A DNA stretch of 64,000 nt from Paraburkholderia sp. BCC1885 (lineage in GTDB: Bacteria; Pseudomonadota; Gammaproteobacteria; Burkholderiales; Burkholderiaceae): the NCBI RefSeq assembly GCF_900996235.1, contig NZ_CAAJGM010000055.1, forward strand, positions 62,001-126,000, written 5' to 3'. The notes under the pieces were generated by a model. The model had not been told where the DNA came from. It was given only the letters and a program-made list of their open reading frames with translations, and did not search any database. Of this stretch, positions 36,073 through 45,047 are shown piece by piece. The translations under genes and the position numbers were made by a program. How positions within the stretch are numbered: the stretch's first letter is position 1; each line of letters starts with the position of its first letter.

Positions 36073-37431
36073 TTAGGCAATAACGTGGTCGGTCTCCCTA
36101 AAAAGCAGTAACCCCGCAAGGCTTACCAGACCGCAAGCCAGCACATACCATGCGGGCGCATAGAAACTGCCGGACATGCGCCATAGGCCGCTCACGATCA
36201 ACTGTGCGAAACCGCCGAACACGGTCACGCCGAATGCGTAGATCACACCGAGCGAGGTAGCGCGAATCTCCGGCCGCAGCGCTTCGAGAATCAGCACAAA
36301 CGCTGCGGGACTGGAGAGTGTCATCAGACCGATCAGCACGCACACCACCGCCATGACGGTATAGATGGACGGCCACGTGCGGATGGCATAAAACGCCGGC
36401 AATAGCACGCTCAACGACACGATCGACACCGCGTAGAGCAGCGTCTTGCGACGCGGCACACGGTCGATGAGACGCCCGGCGAACGGCGAGCCCACCAGCA
36501 GCACGAGGCCTGCGGTACAACCGGCCAGCAGCGACACGGCCGCAGGCATGCCGAGCGTCAGCGTGAGAAAAGACGGCAGGAAGAACACGATGGTGTACAT
36601 GGTCGAGGTGCCGCCGATCACCAGCATCGTGCCCGCCACGATCTGCCGCATGGGCATACGTTGGCGGCACTTCACGGCTGGCGCAGCCTGATGCGTCTCA
36701 CGAGCCTCGCGGGCCTGATGCGCTTCATGCTCCAACTGCGCCGCCGGCAAAGTATCGTCGAGGTGACGGCGCAAATAAAAGCCCACCGGGCCGATCAACA
36801 TGCCGGCGAGGAACGGCACACGCCATCCCCATGCCAACAATGCTTCATGCGACAGTGTCCCGGACAGCGTCGCGGCCACCAACGCTCCGGCCAGCGCCGC
36901 ACCACCCTGGCTGGTCATCTGCCAGCTCACCAACGCGCCGCGCCGGCCGGCGCCTCCCGATTCCATCAGCAGAGCCGTCGCCGCGCCTACCTCGCCGCCC
37001 GCCGAGAATCCTTGCAGCAAGCGGCCCGCCACGATCAGCAGCGGCGCCGCGAGGCCGATCGTCGCGTAAGTCGGCGCGAGCCCAATGGTGCCGGTGCCGA
37101 GCGCCATCAACGACACGGTCAGGACCAGCGCCGGTTTGCGTCCCGCCCGATCCGCGTAGGCGCCGATCACGATACTGCCAAGCGGCCGTGCGACGAAGCC
37201 AACACCGAAGGTGGCGAGCGACAGCATCAGCGCGCCCACCTCGGAGCCGACCGGAAAAAACAGCTTGCCGATCAGCGCCGCAAAAAAGCTGAAGACCGTA
37301 AAGTCGAAAAACTCCAGCCCGTTGCCGAGCGCGGTGGCGAGAATGGTCCGGCGCGTCGTGCGCCGGGCGGCTTCACTGGCAGCAGGCGCCGCGGCGCCTG
37401 CTGTCTGGTTGATGGCGTTCATGGCAGTCAT
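36073..37431 (-). CDS. MFS transporter, metabolite:H+ symporter (MHS) family
   Basis: A 452-residue twelve-helix MFS permease. The MHS signature is plain: LATALGNGLEFFDFTVFSFF at helix 1, FVARPLGSIVIGAYADRAGR, then [20 protein letters not shown]. Relatives import citrate, proline/betaine or aromatic acids with protons. It lies 22 bp downstream of a porin and two genes below an M20 hydrolase, all on one strand, so it likely imports the hydrolase substrate. Confidence 0.9.
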   Translation of the reverse strand: MTAMNAINQTAGAAAPAASEAARRTTRRTILATALGNGLEFFDFTVFSFFAALIGKLFFPVGSEVGALMLSLATFGVGFVARPLGSIVIGAYADRAGRKPALVLTVSLMALGTGTIGLAPTYATIGLAAPLLIVAGRLLQGFSAGGEVGAATALLMESGGAGRRGALVSWQMTSQGGAALAGALVAATLSGTLSHEALLAWGWRVPFLAGMLIGPVGFYLRRHLDDTLPAAQLEHEAHQAREARETHQAAPAVKCRQRMPMRQIVAGTMLVIGGTSTMYTIVFFLPSFLTLTLGMPAAVSLLAGCTAGLVLLVGSPFAGRLIDRVPRRKTLLYAVSIVSLSVLLPAFYAIRTWPSIYTVMAVVCVLIGLMTLSSPAAFVLILEALRPEIRATSLGVIYAFGVTVFGGFAQLIVSGLWRMSGSFYAPAWYVLACGLVSLAGLLLFRETDHVIA

Positions 37432-37453
37432 GGCAGTTTTACGCTCTCCACAG

Positions 37454-38623
37454 TCAGAAGTTGTGATACATGCCCACCGAAGCCGTGACCGGCGTCATAC
37501 CGGTTTGCGGCACGGTGCTGTCTGGCTGCGTCGGCAGCGGGTTATTGTTCCGGAGTACCGTTGAAATGCCGTAGTTGCGGATGAATCCCGCCCGCGCGTA
37601 AAGGCCCGTGCGCTTCGAGAGCGTGTAGTCGTAGCCGAGCATCACGCCTAGCGCCGAGTCTTTGCCGGGGTTGTCCTGCGCATCGCGCACGCCCGATGTA
37701 TCGCGATACACCACCGAGGCGCGCAACGCGTGGTGTCCAACCGGCACGATGGTGCCGAGCGTATAGACCCGCGCGATGCCGTCGCCCGCGAGCCGCGGCG
37801 CATATTGATTGAAGGCCGCGGAAAGCACCACCTTGCCCGTGTCGTAGACCGCGCCGATGCCATACAGGTCGTTGCGCACGGTACTCATGCCGTTTTGTCC
37901 CCACACCTGGTTGTAGCTGCCGGACACGTAGGCCGTGCCGTTGTACCACTGCAGCAAGGCGCCTTGCGCCGAGGCTGTGGGCGAGCGCCCCGCGACGTTG
38001 CTGGGCGCGTACATCAGCTCGGTGCTCAAGCCCGCGTAGGTCGGCGAGAGATAGGTGATCGCATTGCTGACGCGCGCGGGAAGTTGCGTCGCGCCCGGTC
38101 CGAGATCGCTGTTGTAGCCGATGCCTTTGGCTGTCTGCACGACGGCGGTGCCGAGCCACGTGTACACCGAATTGGTGCCCACCGTGCCGAACACGTCGAT
38201 GAAAAGCGGCAGCCCCGTGCCGATCTGCTCGCCGAAACGCAAGCGTCCATAGACCGGCGAACCGATTCCGACCCACGACTGCCGATTGAAGAATGCGGTG
38301 CTGGATTGCGTCGCGCCGTTGTTGGCGAGAAAGCCGCTTTCCAGATTGAACTCGGCACGCCACCCGCCGCCGAGGTCCTCGCGCCCGAACATGCCGAACT
38401 TCGAGGTCCATTCGCCGCCGCTCTGGGTTTGCCAGAGCGACCTGCCGCCGGCGCTCTGGTAGTTGACGCCCATATCCACCGAGCCATACAGCGCGACGCC
38501 GTTCAGCAATTTGCCGTTGAACTCCGGCACCGCCGACAGCAAAGTGCTCTGATACGACTCGGCCTGCGCCGAGCCGGTCCCGAGCGTCAGCAGCGCCGCG
38601 CTCATCGCTATACGTTTTTTCAT
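37454..38623 (-). CDS. Gram-negative trimeric porin (Burkholderia OmpC type)
   Basis: A 389-residue outer-membrane porin. A signal peptide (MKKRIAMSAALLTLGTGSAQA) precedes LNGVALYGSVDMGVNYQSAG, FGREDLGGGWRAEFNLESGF and FNRQSWVGIGSPVYGRLRFGEQ, all typical of betaproteobacterial porins. The C-terminus ends in MYHNF with the terminal Phe recognised by BAM. GGAGGGAG upstream fixes the start at 38623. It is placed between an M20 hydrolase and an MHS permease in one operon, suggesting specialised uptake. Confidence 0.93.
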   Translation of the reverse strand: MKKRIAMSAALLTLGTGSAQAESYQSTLLSAVPEFNGKLLNGVALYGSVDMGVNYQSAGGRSLWQTQSGGEWTSKFGMFGREDLGGGWRAEFNLESGFLANNGATQSSTAFFNRQSWVGIGSPVYGRLRFGEQIGTGLPLFIDVFGTVGTNSVYTWLGTAVVQTAKGIGYNSDLGPGATQLPARVSNAITYLSPTYAGLSTELMYAPSNVAGRSPTASAQGALLQWYNGTAYVSGSYNQVWGQNGMSTVRNDLYGIGAVYDTGKVVLSAAFNQYAPRLAGDGIARVYTLGTIVPVGHHALRASVVYRDTSGVRDAQDNPGKDSALGVMLGYDYTLSKRTGLYARAGFIRNYGISTVLRNNNPLPTQPDSTVPQTGMTPVTASVGMYHNF

Positions 38624-38678
38624 GGTCTCCCTCCCTCCTCTTGCAAGGTCCGGCACCATGCCGGACCGAAACATCGCG

Positions 38679-39866
38679 TCACCCCGCGTGCAGATAGCGC
38701 TCCACGAGTGCGACGAAATAGGCGGCGCCCCAGCTCAGCGCCTCGTCATTGAAGTCGTAATGCGGGTTATGGACCGCGCAGCCGCCCCGCGAATCGACGC
38801 CGTTGCCGAGCATCACGTAGCAGCCCGGCACGACTTCGCTCATCCACGAAAAATCTTCGCTGCCCATGACGGCGTCAGGCAGTAGCGTCAGCGCGTCCGG
38901 TCCGGCCAGCGCGGCGATGGTCGAAATGGCCAGCTCGGCGGCGCCGCGGTCGTTGAGAAGTGGGCGGGAGATCTGCCGGTAGTCGACGTGAGCCGTGGCA
39001 CCGTAGGTTCGCGCCTGCAGATCGGCAATGCTGCGAATGCGCGCCTCGACCATGTCACGCGTCTCGGCATCCAGCGCGCGTACTGAGAGTTGCAGCGTGG
39101 CCTGCTCGGGGATCACGTTGGGCGCCGTGCCGGCATGGAGCGCGCCGACCGTAACCACGGCGGCGCGGGTCGGCTCGAGGTTGCGCGAGACGATCGACTG
39201 CAGCGCCAGCACGATGTTGGCTGCGGCTACGATCGGGTCGCAGCCGAGTTGCGGCATGGCGCCATGCGTACCCTTGCCCGTCACGGTAATGGTGACGGAA
39301 TCGGACGAGGCCATCATGCAGCCATGGCGCAGCGCGAAATGACCGACCGGCTGCCCCGGCGCGTTATGCAAGGCGAACACCATGTCGCATGGAAAGCGCC
39401 TGAAGAGGCCATCTTCGATCATGCGCGTCGCGCCGCCCAGGCCTTCTTCGGCCGGCTGGAAAATCAGGTTCAAGGTGCCGTCGAAGCGGCCGCGCGTGGC
39501 AAGCCGGTGGGCCGCCGCCAGCAGGATCGCCGTGTGACCGTCATGACCGCAGGCATGCATGGTCTGCGCGACCGTGCTGGCGTAGGGCAGCGCGGTGGCC
39601 TCCTGGATCGGTAGCGCATCCATATCGGCGCGCAGTCCGACACTGCGAGTCGGGTTGCCGCGCCGCAACTGGCCGACCACGCCTGTGCCGCCGACCCCGG
39701 TCGTCACGTCATAACCCCACTCGGCCAGCTTGCGCGCCACGAGGTCCGCCGTGCGCGTTTCCGCGAAGCCCAGTTCCGGGTGCGCGTGGATGTCGTGGCG
39801 AATGGAAATGAATTCGTCTTCGGACTCGCGCAGTTCTGCGAGTAATCGGGTAAATGCCTGCGTCAT
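38679..39866 (-). CDS. M20-family amidohydrolase (hippurate/IAA-amino-acid hydrolase type)
   Basis: A 395-residue zinc peptidase of the M20D aminoacylase group, which cleaves N-acyl amino acids. Metal ligands are visible in RHDIHAHPELGF, HACGHDGHTAILL (the His/Asp motif), IFQPAEEGLGGA (the catalytic Glu pair) and the late GSEDFSWM. The start at 39866 has GGAG seven bases upstream; the longer reading starts in promoter DNA. It is the first gene of a porin/MHS operon and diverges from a LysR regulator 169 bp away. It is probably cytosolic, since no signal peptide is seen. Confidence 0.9.
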   Translation of the reverse strand: MTQAFTRLLAELRESEDEFISIRHDIHAHPELGFAETRTADLVARKLAEWGYDVTTGVGGTGVVGQLRRGNPTRSVGLRADMDALPIQEATALPYASTVAQTMHACGHDGHTAILLAAAHRLATRGRFDGTLNLIFQPAEEGLGGATRMIEDGLFRRFPCDMVFALHNAPGQPVGHFALRHGCMMASSDSVTITVTGKGTHGAMPQLGCDPIVAAANIVLALQSIVSRNLEPTRAAVVTVGALHAGTAPNVIPEQATLQLSVRALDAETRDMVEARIRSIADLQARTYGATAHVDYRQISRPLLNDRGAAELAISTIAALAGPDALTLLPDAVMGSEDFSWMSEVVPGCYVMLGNGVDSRGGCAVHNPHYDFNDEALSWGAAYFVALVERYLHAG

Positions 39867-40035
39867 TTTTTGCTCCGTCCAAGCCTGATGTACGAGCACG
39901 ACACGACGGGTGCCGCTACCGCGCCCGCTGTATGCGGCTGTCCTGCAGCCGTTGGGATCAAGCGTAAAGAGCGAAACTAAAAACAAAAACGCACAAATTT
40001 TGATGCGCATAACCAGCAGTGCTATATTCCGCATC

Positions 40036-40938
40036 ATGAAAATTCACCATCTGCGCGCGTTGGTCGCGGTCGCCTCGACTGGCAGCATCAACGGCGCCGC
40101 CAAGTCGCTATACGTGACTCAACCCGCCATCACCAAAGCCATCCGCGAACTTGAAACCGAGTTCGGCGTGCGTCTGCTCGAGCGCAATCCATGGGGCGTG
40201 GTTCCGACGGCGGAAGGCGCGGCGCTGGTCAGCCGGGCGCGGACAGTCGTGCGGGAAATGGAACGCGCCGAAGAGGACATGGCGCATCTGAAGGGGCTGC
40301 GCGACGGCAATCTGGTGGTCGGCATCACGCCGATTGTGGGTACTACGGGGCTGACCGAGGCGCTGGTCGAGTTTCGCCAGCACTGGCCGCTCGTCACCCT
40401 GGAATTGCGCGAACTGGGCTTTAACCAGTTGAACGAACAATTACGCAACCGGACTCTGGATCTCGCATTTGCGGCGTTTGCGAGGCCGCTCTCGGACACC
40501 GGCGGCATCCGCGAAATGTCGTCGTTCGAGACCGTCTTCGTGACCCGCGCGAGCAGCATCTATGCACAGGCCGATTCGCTCGCGGCGCTGCAAAACGCGG
40601 AGTGGATCCATACGGACGTCACGGACAATTACCCTGCCTTTATCCGCGAGATCCACGAACAGGCCGGCTTGCCGCCGCCCAGAGTGATTACGCGCTGCAC
40701 CTCGTATGCGCTGTTTTACAGTCTCACGCAGAACCTCGATGCAGTGTTCGCGTGGACCCGTCACTCGCTGACCGAGACGGAGCTCGGACGCTCGTTCGTG
40801 CAACTCCAACTGCCGGTCGCGCCGCCGCCGTTGCGGCTTTATCTGCTCTCGCCTCCCGAGGCCCAGCTCACGCGGCCCGCCGAATATCTGCTCGATTGCA
40901 TTGAACGGGCCATGCAGCCGACGTTCGCGCGTGCCTGA
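40036..40938 (+). CDS. LysR-family regulator of the M20/porin/MHS operon
   Basis: A 300-residue LysR regulator. The winged helix (HHLRALVAVASTGSINGAAK, SLYVTQPAITKAIRELETEF) and effector domain (LVVGITPIVGTTGLTEALVE onward) are normal. It is most like CysB/TsaR-type betaproteobacterial regulators. The ATG at 40036 gives the standard start; upstream codons are promoter. Divergence from the amidohydrolase operon makes that operon the likely target. Confidence 0.9.
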   Translation: MKIHHLRALVAVASTGSINGAAKSLYVTQPAITKAIRELETEFGVRLLERNPWGVVPTAEGAALVSRARTVVREMERAEEDMAHLKGLRDGNLVVGITPIVGTTGLTEALVEFRQHWPLVTLELRELGFNQLNEQLRNRTLDLAFAAFARPLSDTGGIREMSSFETVFVTRASSIYAQADSLAALQNAEWIHTDVTDNYPAFIREIHEQAGLPPPRVITRCTSYALFYSLTQNLDAVFAWTRHSLTETELGRSFVQLQLPVAPPPLRLYLLSPPEAQLTRPAEYLLDCIERAMQPTFARA

Positions 40939-40984
40939 GCGCGCGAATCGAAGCGCGCTTTTCAGCCAACCGCCCCGAACACCT

Positions 40985-40990
40985 TATAAT
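40985..40990 (+). promoter_or_regulatory. Consensus -10 box before the RIO kinase leader
   Basis: A perfect TATAAT with a weak TTCAGC -35 candidate 18 bp upstream (40961-40966). Transcription would begin near 40996-40998, exactly where a short leader frame has its ATG. Confidence 0.45.
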
Positions 40991-40995
40991 CGGGC

Positions 40996-41112
40996 ATGAC
41001 TTTATCCCTGCTCCACGCGGCCTGCGCACAGGCCGCCTCGCTCACGCGCCCCACCCTCCTGCGTTGCCCCCGCGTTGCAACATCGTGCAACCCTCAGGCG
41101 ATGACGATATGA
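40996..41112 (+). CDS. Possible 38-residue leader peptide coupled to the RIO kinase
   Basis: A short frame beginning MTLSLLHAACAQAASLTRPT starts five bases after a TATAAT box, so its mRNA could be leaderless. Its TGA overlaps the RIO kinase ATG in ATGA, the layout of translational coupling. No homology is recognised and it may be fortuitous. Confidence 0.3.
   Translation: MTLSLLHAACAQAASLTRPTLLRCPRVATSCNPQAMTI
41017..41036 (+). promoter_or_regulatory. Perfect hairpin in the RIO kinase leader
   Basis: GCGGCCTG-CGCA-CAGGCCGC is a perfect 8-bp stem with a four-base loop, located within the leader frame about 20 bases from the probable transcription start. There is no U-run, so it would affect RNA stability or translation rather than terminate. 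Confidence 0.5.
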
Positions 41113-41966
41113 AAACACCTAAACGCCTGCTCCCGCTCGTCGAAGAGGGCCTGATCGACGAAGTCATCGGCCAGTTGATGAGCGGCAAGGAAGCCACCGT
41201 CTATGTCGTGCGCAGCGGCGATTCGACCCGTTGCGCGAAGGTTTATAAGGACGCCAAACAGCGCAGCTTCCGCCAGGCGGCTTCGTACCGCGAAGGGCGC
41301 AAGGTCAAGAACAGCCGTGAAGCGCGCGCCATCGAAAAAGGCAGCCGTTATGGCCGTGAAATGCAGGAACAGCTCTGGCAAAACGCCGAGGTCGATGCCC
41401 TGTTTCGTCTCGCCAATGCCGGCGTGCGGGTGCCGCAGCCGTATATCTGCACGGACGGCGTCCTGCTGATGGAACTCGTGACCGACGCGGACGGCAACGT
41501 TGCGCCGCGTCTCAACGACGTGGAGATGAGCGAGGCACGCGCAATCGAACTGCACGCGTTGCTGCTCAACCAGGTGGTGCGCATGCTGTGCGCCGGCGTG
41601 ATCCACGGCGATCTGTCCGAGTACAACATCCTGCTCGCCGCCGACGGCCCGGTGATCATCGACCTGCCCCAAGCCGTGGATGCCGCCGGCAATCTCGAAG
41701 CGCCGGCCATGCTGGAGCGCGACGTAGACAACCTCGCCACCTACTTCGGCCAGTTTGCGCCGCATCTGCTCGAAGCCAGCTACGGCAAGGAAATCTGGGC
41801 GCTGTTCGAAGGCGGCGGTCTGACAGTCGACGCAAAACTGACCGGACGGGTCGAACTCGACACGACACCGGTCGATCTGGATGCGGTATTGCAGGAACTG
41901 GAAGACACGCGTCTCGAGGAAGAGGCGCGCGTGCGCCACGAACAGTCACTGCGCGAAGGCGGCTGA
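41109..41966 (+). CDS. RIO-type serine protein kinase
   Basis: A 285-residue atypical kinase of the RIO family. The nucleotide-binding region reads GQLMSGKEATVYVVRSGDST with the Lys in RCAKVYK. The catalytic loop is VIHGDLSEYNILL, and the metal-binding strand is VIIDLPQAVD (RIO proteins usually have IDFPQ). The C-terminus carries an acidic helix. Bacterial members phosphorylate serine but their targets are generally unknown. The gene ends 21 bases inside the 3' end of the convergent LacI gene. Confidence 0.9.
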   Translation: MKTPKRLLPLVEEGLIDEVIGQLMSGKEATVYVVRSGDSTRCAKVYKDAKQRSFRQAASYREGRKVKNSREARAIEKGSRYGREMQEQLWQNAEVDALFRLANAGVRVPQPYICTDGVLLMELVTDADGNVAPRLNDVEMSEARAIELHALLLNQVVRMLCAGVIHGDLSEYNILLAADGPVIIDLPQAVDAAGNLEAPAMLERDVDNLATYFGQFAPHLLEASYGKEIWALFEGGGLTVDAKLTGRVELDTTPVDLDAVLQELEDTRLEEEARVRHEQSLREGG

Positions 41967-42977
41967 GCGACGCGGCGCCGGTCCCACCGAAGCACGCATG
42001 GTCACGGTGACGGGAAACTCGCGGAAGATCTCCCACGCCGTGCCATAGCATTGATTCACGAGCCAGCGCACGGCATTGCGCGTCAAATCCGCGGTGGGAA
42101 TGTGCACCGAGGTCAGCGCGGGCGCCGCATACGCGGCCGAATAATCGTCGTCGTAACCGATCACCGAGACGTCGCCCGGCACTGCAATGCCCGCTTGCTG
42201 AAGGCGCGCCAGGACGCTTACCGCCATGGTGTCGTTGGCGCAGAACACCGCCGTAAAACGCCGTTTGGATTCGAGCAGCGTCTGCGCAGCGGCGTAGCCG
42301 CCTTCCGGCGAGAAGTCCGACTCGATCAGCGTCACATCCTCACGTTCGATGCCGTGCCGCGCCAGTTCCGCAAAAAACCCCTGGATACGCGTCTGATTGT
42401 CCGAGGCGGTAGACGGCCCGGCAATCACGGCAATGTCCCGGTGCCCATGCTCGACCAGCGTGCGCGCGGCCAGTTCGCCGCCGCGCTCGTGATCCGCGCA
42501 AAACGAAGCCTCGGGCAATTGCCCGAAGTTGCGATTGAGGAACACCATCTTCGGATGCATCTTGTGCAGCCGGACCAGGTCCTCGTCGTGCAGATCGTGG
42601 CTGATCACGATCACACCGTCGCAATCGCGGCCAATCAGAAATTCCACCGCTTCGAGTGCCTGCTCGCGCGGCGACGACTCGCCGCATCCCGTTGCCACCA
42701 CCACGTGACGATGCACGGCGCGCAGTTCGGTATCGGTCTGTTTGAGGATGGTGCCGTAGTAAGAGCCGAAGAAGGTCGGCACGAACAGGCCGATCATGCC
42801 GAGCGATTGCGCCGCCATGGCGCGGCCAATCGACGACGGCCGGAAGTTCAATGCTTCGATCGCGGCCTGCACGCGGCGCGCGGCGTCGGCCGATACCGGC
42901 CCTTTGCCGGAAATCGCCCGCGATGCCGTCGACATGCCGACGCCCGCCAGCTCCGCCACGTCTTTCAGGGTTGCCAC
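41946..42977 (-). CDS. LacI-family repressor of the beta-glucoside operon
   Basis: A 343-residue LacI/GalR repressor. The DNA-binding head (TLKDVAELAGVGMSTASRAI, GKGPVSADAARRVQAAIEAL) has the hinge-helix LNFRPS. A sugar-binding core follows, with SEGGYAAAQTLLES-like elements and PGDVSVIGYDDD. It probably starts at GTG 42977, with GGAG five bases upstream. It is the last gene of a leftward beta-glucosidase/ABC operon (39 bp after the ATPase), and a perfect palindrome upstream of that operon is the likely operator. Confidence 0.92.
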   Translation of the reverse strand: MATLKDVAELAGVGMSTASRAISGKGPVSADAARRVQAAIEALNFRPSSIGRAMAAQSLGMIGLFVPTFFGSYYGTILKQTDTELRAVHRHVVVATGCGESSPREQALEAVEFLIGRDCDGVIVISHDLHDEDLVRLHKMHPKMVFLNRNFGQLPEASFCADHERGGELAARTLVEHGHRDIAVIAGPSTASDNQTRIQGFFAELARHGIEREDVTLIESDFSPEGGYAAAQTLLESKRRFTAVFCANDTMAVSVLARLQQAGIAVPGDVSVIGYDDDYSAAYAAPALTSVHIPTADLTRNAVRWLVNQCYGTAWEIFREFPVTVTMRASVGPAPRRSAAFAQ

Positions 42978-43016
42978 ACACGCTCCATCGTCGATCCGTG
43001 CTGCTCATCGAGCTGC

Positions 43017-44099
43017 TTATAGACGGGCCCCGGTAGCCTCGTCGAACAGCGAAATATGGGCGCTATCGAGCGAAAAGGCACAGTTGTCGCCCAACGCCAC
43101 CGGCGATTTGTCCTGGTCGATCGACGCGATCTGGGCGCCATGATAATCGAGCCAGATAACGCGGTGGTTGCCCATCGGCTCGACCAGCGAGACATTGCCT
43201 CGCTGCGGCAGGTCCGCGCCGATCCGCACATCCTCGGGACGCACGCCCAGCACGCACGGCCGCGTGGGGTCAGGCCGCGTTTTGAACGGATAGCGCGACA
43301 CGTCCAGATCGAGATGCGCCGTGCGAAAGCGCACGCCTTCCTCGATCCGCTCAAGCCGCCCCTGCAGCAGGTTCATGGCCGGCGCGCCAAGAAAGGTCGC
43401 CACGAACAGATTGTCGGGCCGCGCATAGACTTCCGCAGGCGTACCGATCTGCTGGATCACGCCGCCGCGCATCACGGCCATGCGGGTGGCGAGCGTCATC
43501 GCCTCCACCTGATCGTGCGTCACGTAAATCATGGTCGCGCCGAGCCGTTGATGAAGCTGCTTCAGCTCGCGGCGCAGTTCGGTGCGCAGCTTGGCGTCGA
43601 GATTGGACAGCGGCTCGTCGAACAGAAACACATCGGCTTCGCGCACGATGGCGCGACCAATCGCGACGCGCTGACGCTGACCGCCGGACAGTTGCGCCGG
43701 CTTGCGCTTGAGCAGCGGCCCGAGCTGCAGCATCTCCGAGGCGCGCGTCACTCGACGCTGGATTTCCGCTTTCGGCGTACCATTGATACGCAGTGCGAAC
43801 GATAAATTACGCTCCACACTCATGGTCGGATACAGCGCATACGACTGGAACACCAGCGAAATGCGGCGGTCTTTCGGATCGGCCCAGGTCATATCCTGGC
43901 CACCGATTTCGATGCTGCCGTCAGTGACGTCGATCAGTCCCGCAATGCTGTGCAGCAAGGTGGATTTGCCGCAGCCCGAGGGGCCGAGCAGCACGACGAA
44001 TTCGCCCGCGTTGACATCGAGATCGAGCGCCTCGATGACCTTGTTCGCGCCCAGATCGATCCGCAGGTTACGAATCGACACGTTCGATACGTTGGTCAT
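43017..44099 (-). CDS. Sugar ABC transporter ATPase (MalK/UgpC type)
   Basis: A 360-residue ATP-binding subunit for a CUT1 sugar importer. Walker A is LLGPSGCGKSTLLHSIAG, the signature is QLSGGQRQRVAIGRAIV, Walker B is VFLFDEPLSNLDAKLR and the switch His is in MIYVTHDQVEAM. A C-terminal TOBE-like regulatory domain (about 240-355) follows, as in MalK. The gene sits 3 bp after the second permease. Binding to the regulatory domain could link uptake to catabolic control, as known for MalK. Confidence 0.94.
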   Translation of the reverse strand: MTNVSNVSIRNLRIDLGANKVIEALDLDVNAGEFVVLLGPSGCGKSTLLHSIAGLIDVTDGSIEIGGQDMTWADPKDRRISLVFQSYALYPTMSVERNLSFALRINGTPKAEIQRRVTRASEMLQLGPLLKRKPAQLSGGQRQRVAIGRAIVREADVFLFDEPLSNLDAKLRTELRRELKQLHQRLGATMIYVTHDQVEAMTLATRMAVMRGGVIQQIGTPAEVYARPDNLFVATFLGAPAMNLLQGRLERIEEGVRFRTAHLDLDVSRYPFKTRPDPTRPCVLGVRPEDVRIGADLPQRGNVSLVEPMGNHRVIWLDYHGAQIASIDQDKSPVALGDNCAFSLDSAHISLFDEATGARL

Positions 44100-44102
44100 G
44101 CT

Positions 44103-45047
44103 CTATCCCTTGACTGCGCCGGAAGCAATGCCGCGCACAAACCAGCGGCCCGAGATGAAGTAAATGGCAAGCGGCACCATGGAGGTGAGAATGGTGGCCG
44201 CCATGTTGACGTTGTAGAGACGCTCGCCGGTGGTGGTGTTGATGATGTTGTTCAACTGCACCGTCATCGGCAGATTTTTGGTGCCCGCGAAAACGAGCCC
44301 CAGAATGAAGTCGTTCCAGATACCGGTGACCTGCATGATCACGGCCACGACGATAATCGGTGCGGACATGGGCAGCATCAGTTGCAGAAAAATGCGCCAG
44401 AAGCCGCCGCCGTCGATGCGCGCCGCCTTGAACAGCTCCAGCGGAATCGACGCATAGTAGTTGCGAAACAGCAGCGTCATGATGGGCATGCCGAAGATCG
44501 TATGAATCACCACGATGCCCGGCAGCGAACTGAACAGATGCACGCTCGCCAGCACGCGCACCAGCGGATACACCATCACCTGCACCGGAATGAAGGCGCC
44601 CATCAGCAGGATGGCGAACAGCAATCCGGCGCCACGCGGACGCCAGAAAGACAGTGCATAGCCGTTCACCGCGCCGATCGCGATCGACAGAACCGTGCTC
44701 GGCACCACGATGCGCACCGAATTCCAGAAGCCGACCTGGATGCCGTTGCAATCGAGCCCGGTGCAGGCCGAGGCCCATGCATCGCGCCACGGCGCGAGCG
44801 TGACATGCAGCGGCAAGGCCAGCAGATTGCCCATGCGAATCTCGCTCATGGGCTTGACCGAGGTCACCAGCATCACGTAAAGCGGCAACAGGAAAAACAG
44901 TGCGGCCGTCAGCAGGAATGCATACACGCCCAAACGCGCCGGGGTGAAGCGCGGGCGGCGCCGTTTCGGCGCGGGTCCGGCGGCGCGTCCTGCGGCAGCC
45001 TGGACAGGCGGAACAGCCGGTTCGGCAACTGAAGGGACCGTATTCAT
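44103..45047 (-). CDS. Sugar ABC transporter permease 2 (MalG type)
   Basis: A 314-residue inner-membrane permease with about six helices and an N-terminal Ala/Pro/Arg-rich cytosolic tail. The EAA coupling loop reads ELFKAARIDGGGFWRIF. It pairs with the upstream permease to form the channel. Its ATG shares a base with the preceding stop codon (TGATG). Confidence 0.93.
   Translation of the reverse strand: MNTVPSVAEPAVPPVQAAAGRAAGPAPKRRRPRFTPARLGVYAFLLTAALFFLLPLYVMLVTSVKPMSEIRMGNLLALPLHVTLAPWRDAWASACTGLDCNGIQVGFWNSVRIVVPSTVLSIAIGAVNGYALSFWRPRGAGLLFAILLMGAFIPVQVMVYPLVRVLASVHLFSSLPGIVVIHTIFGMPIMTLLFRNYYASIPLELFKAARIDGGGFWRIFLQLMLPMSAPIIVVAVIMQVTGIWNDFILGLVFAGTKNLPMTVQLNNIINTTTGERLYNVNMAATILTSMVPLAIYFISGRWFVRGIASGAVKG

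Noticed and set aside
35750..36076. A 108-codon plus-strand frame between the MHS and SulP genes
   Set aside because: No ribosome site, no recognisable domain, and it would overlap the start of SulP and the end of the MHS gene antisense.
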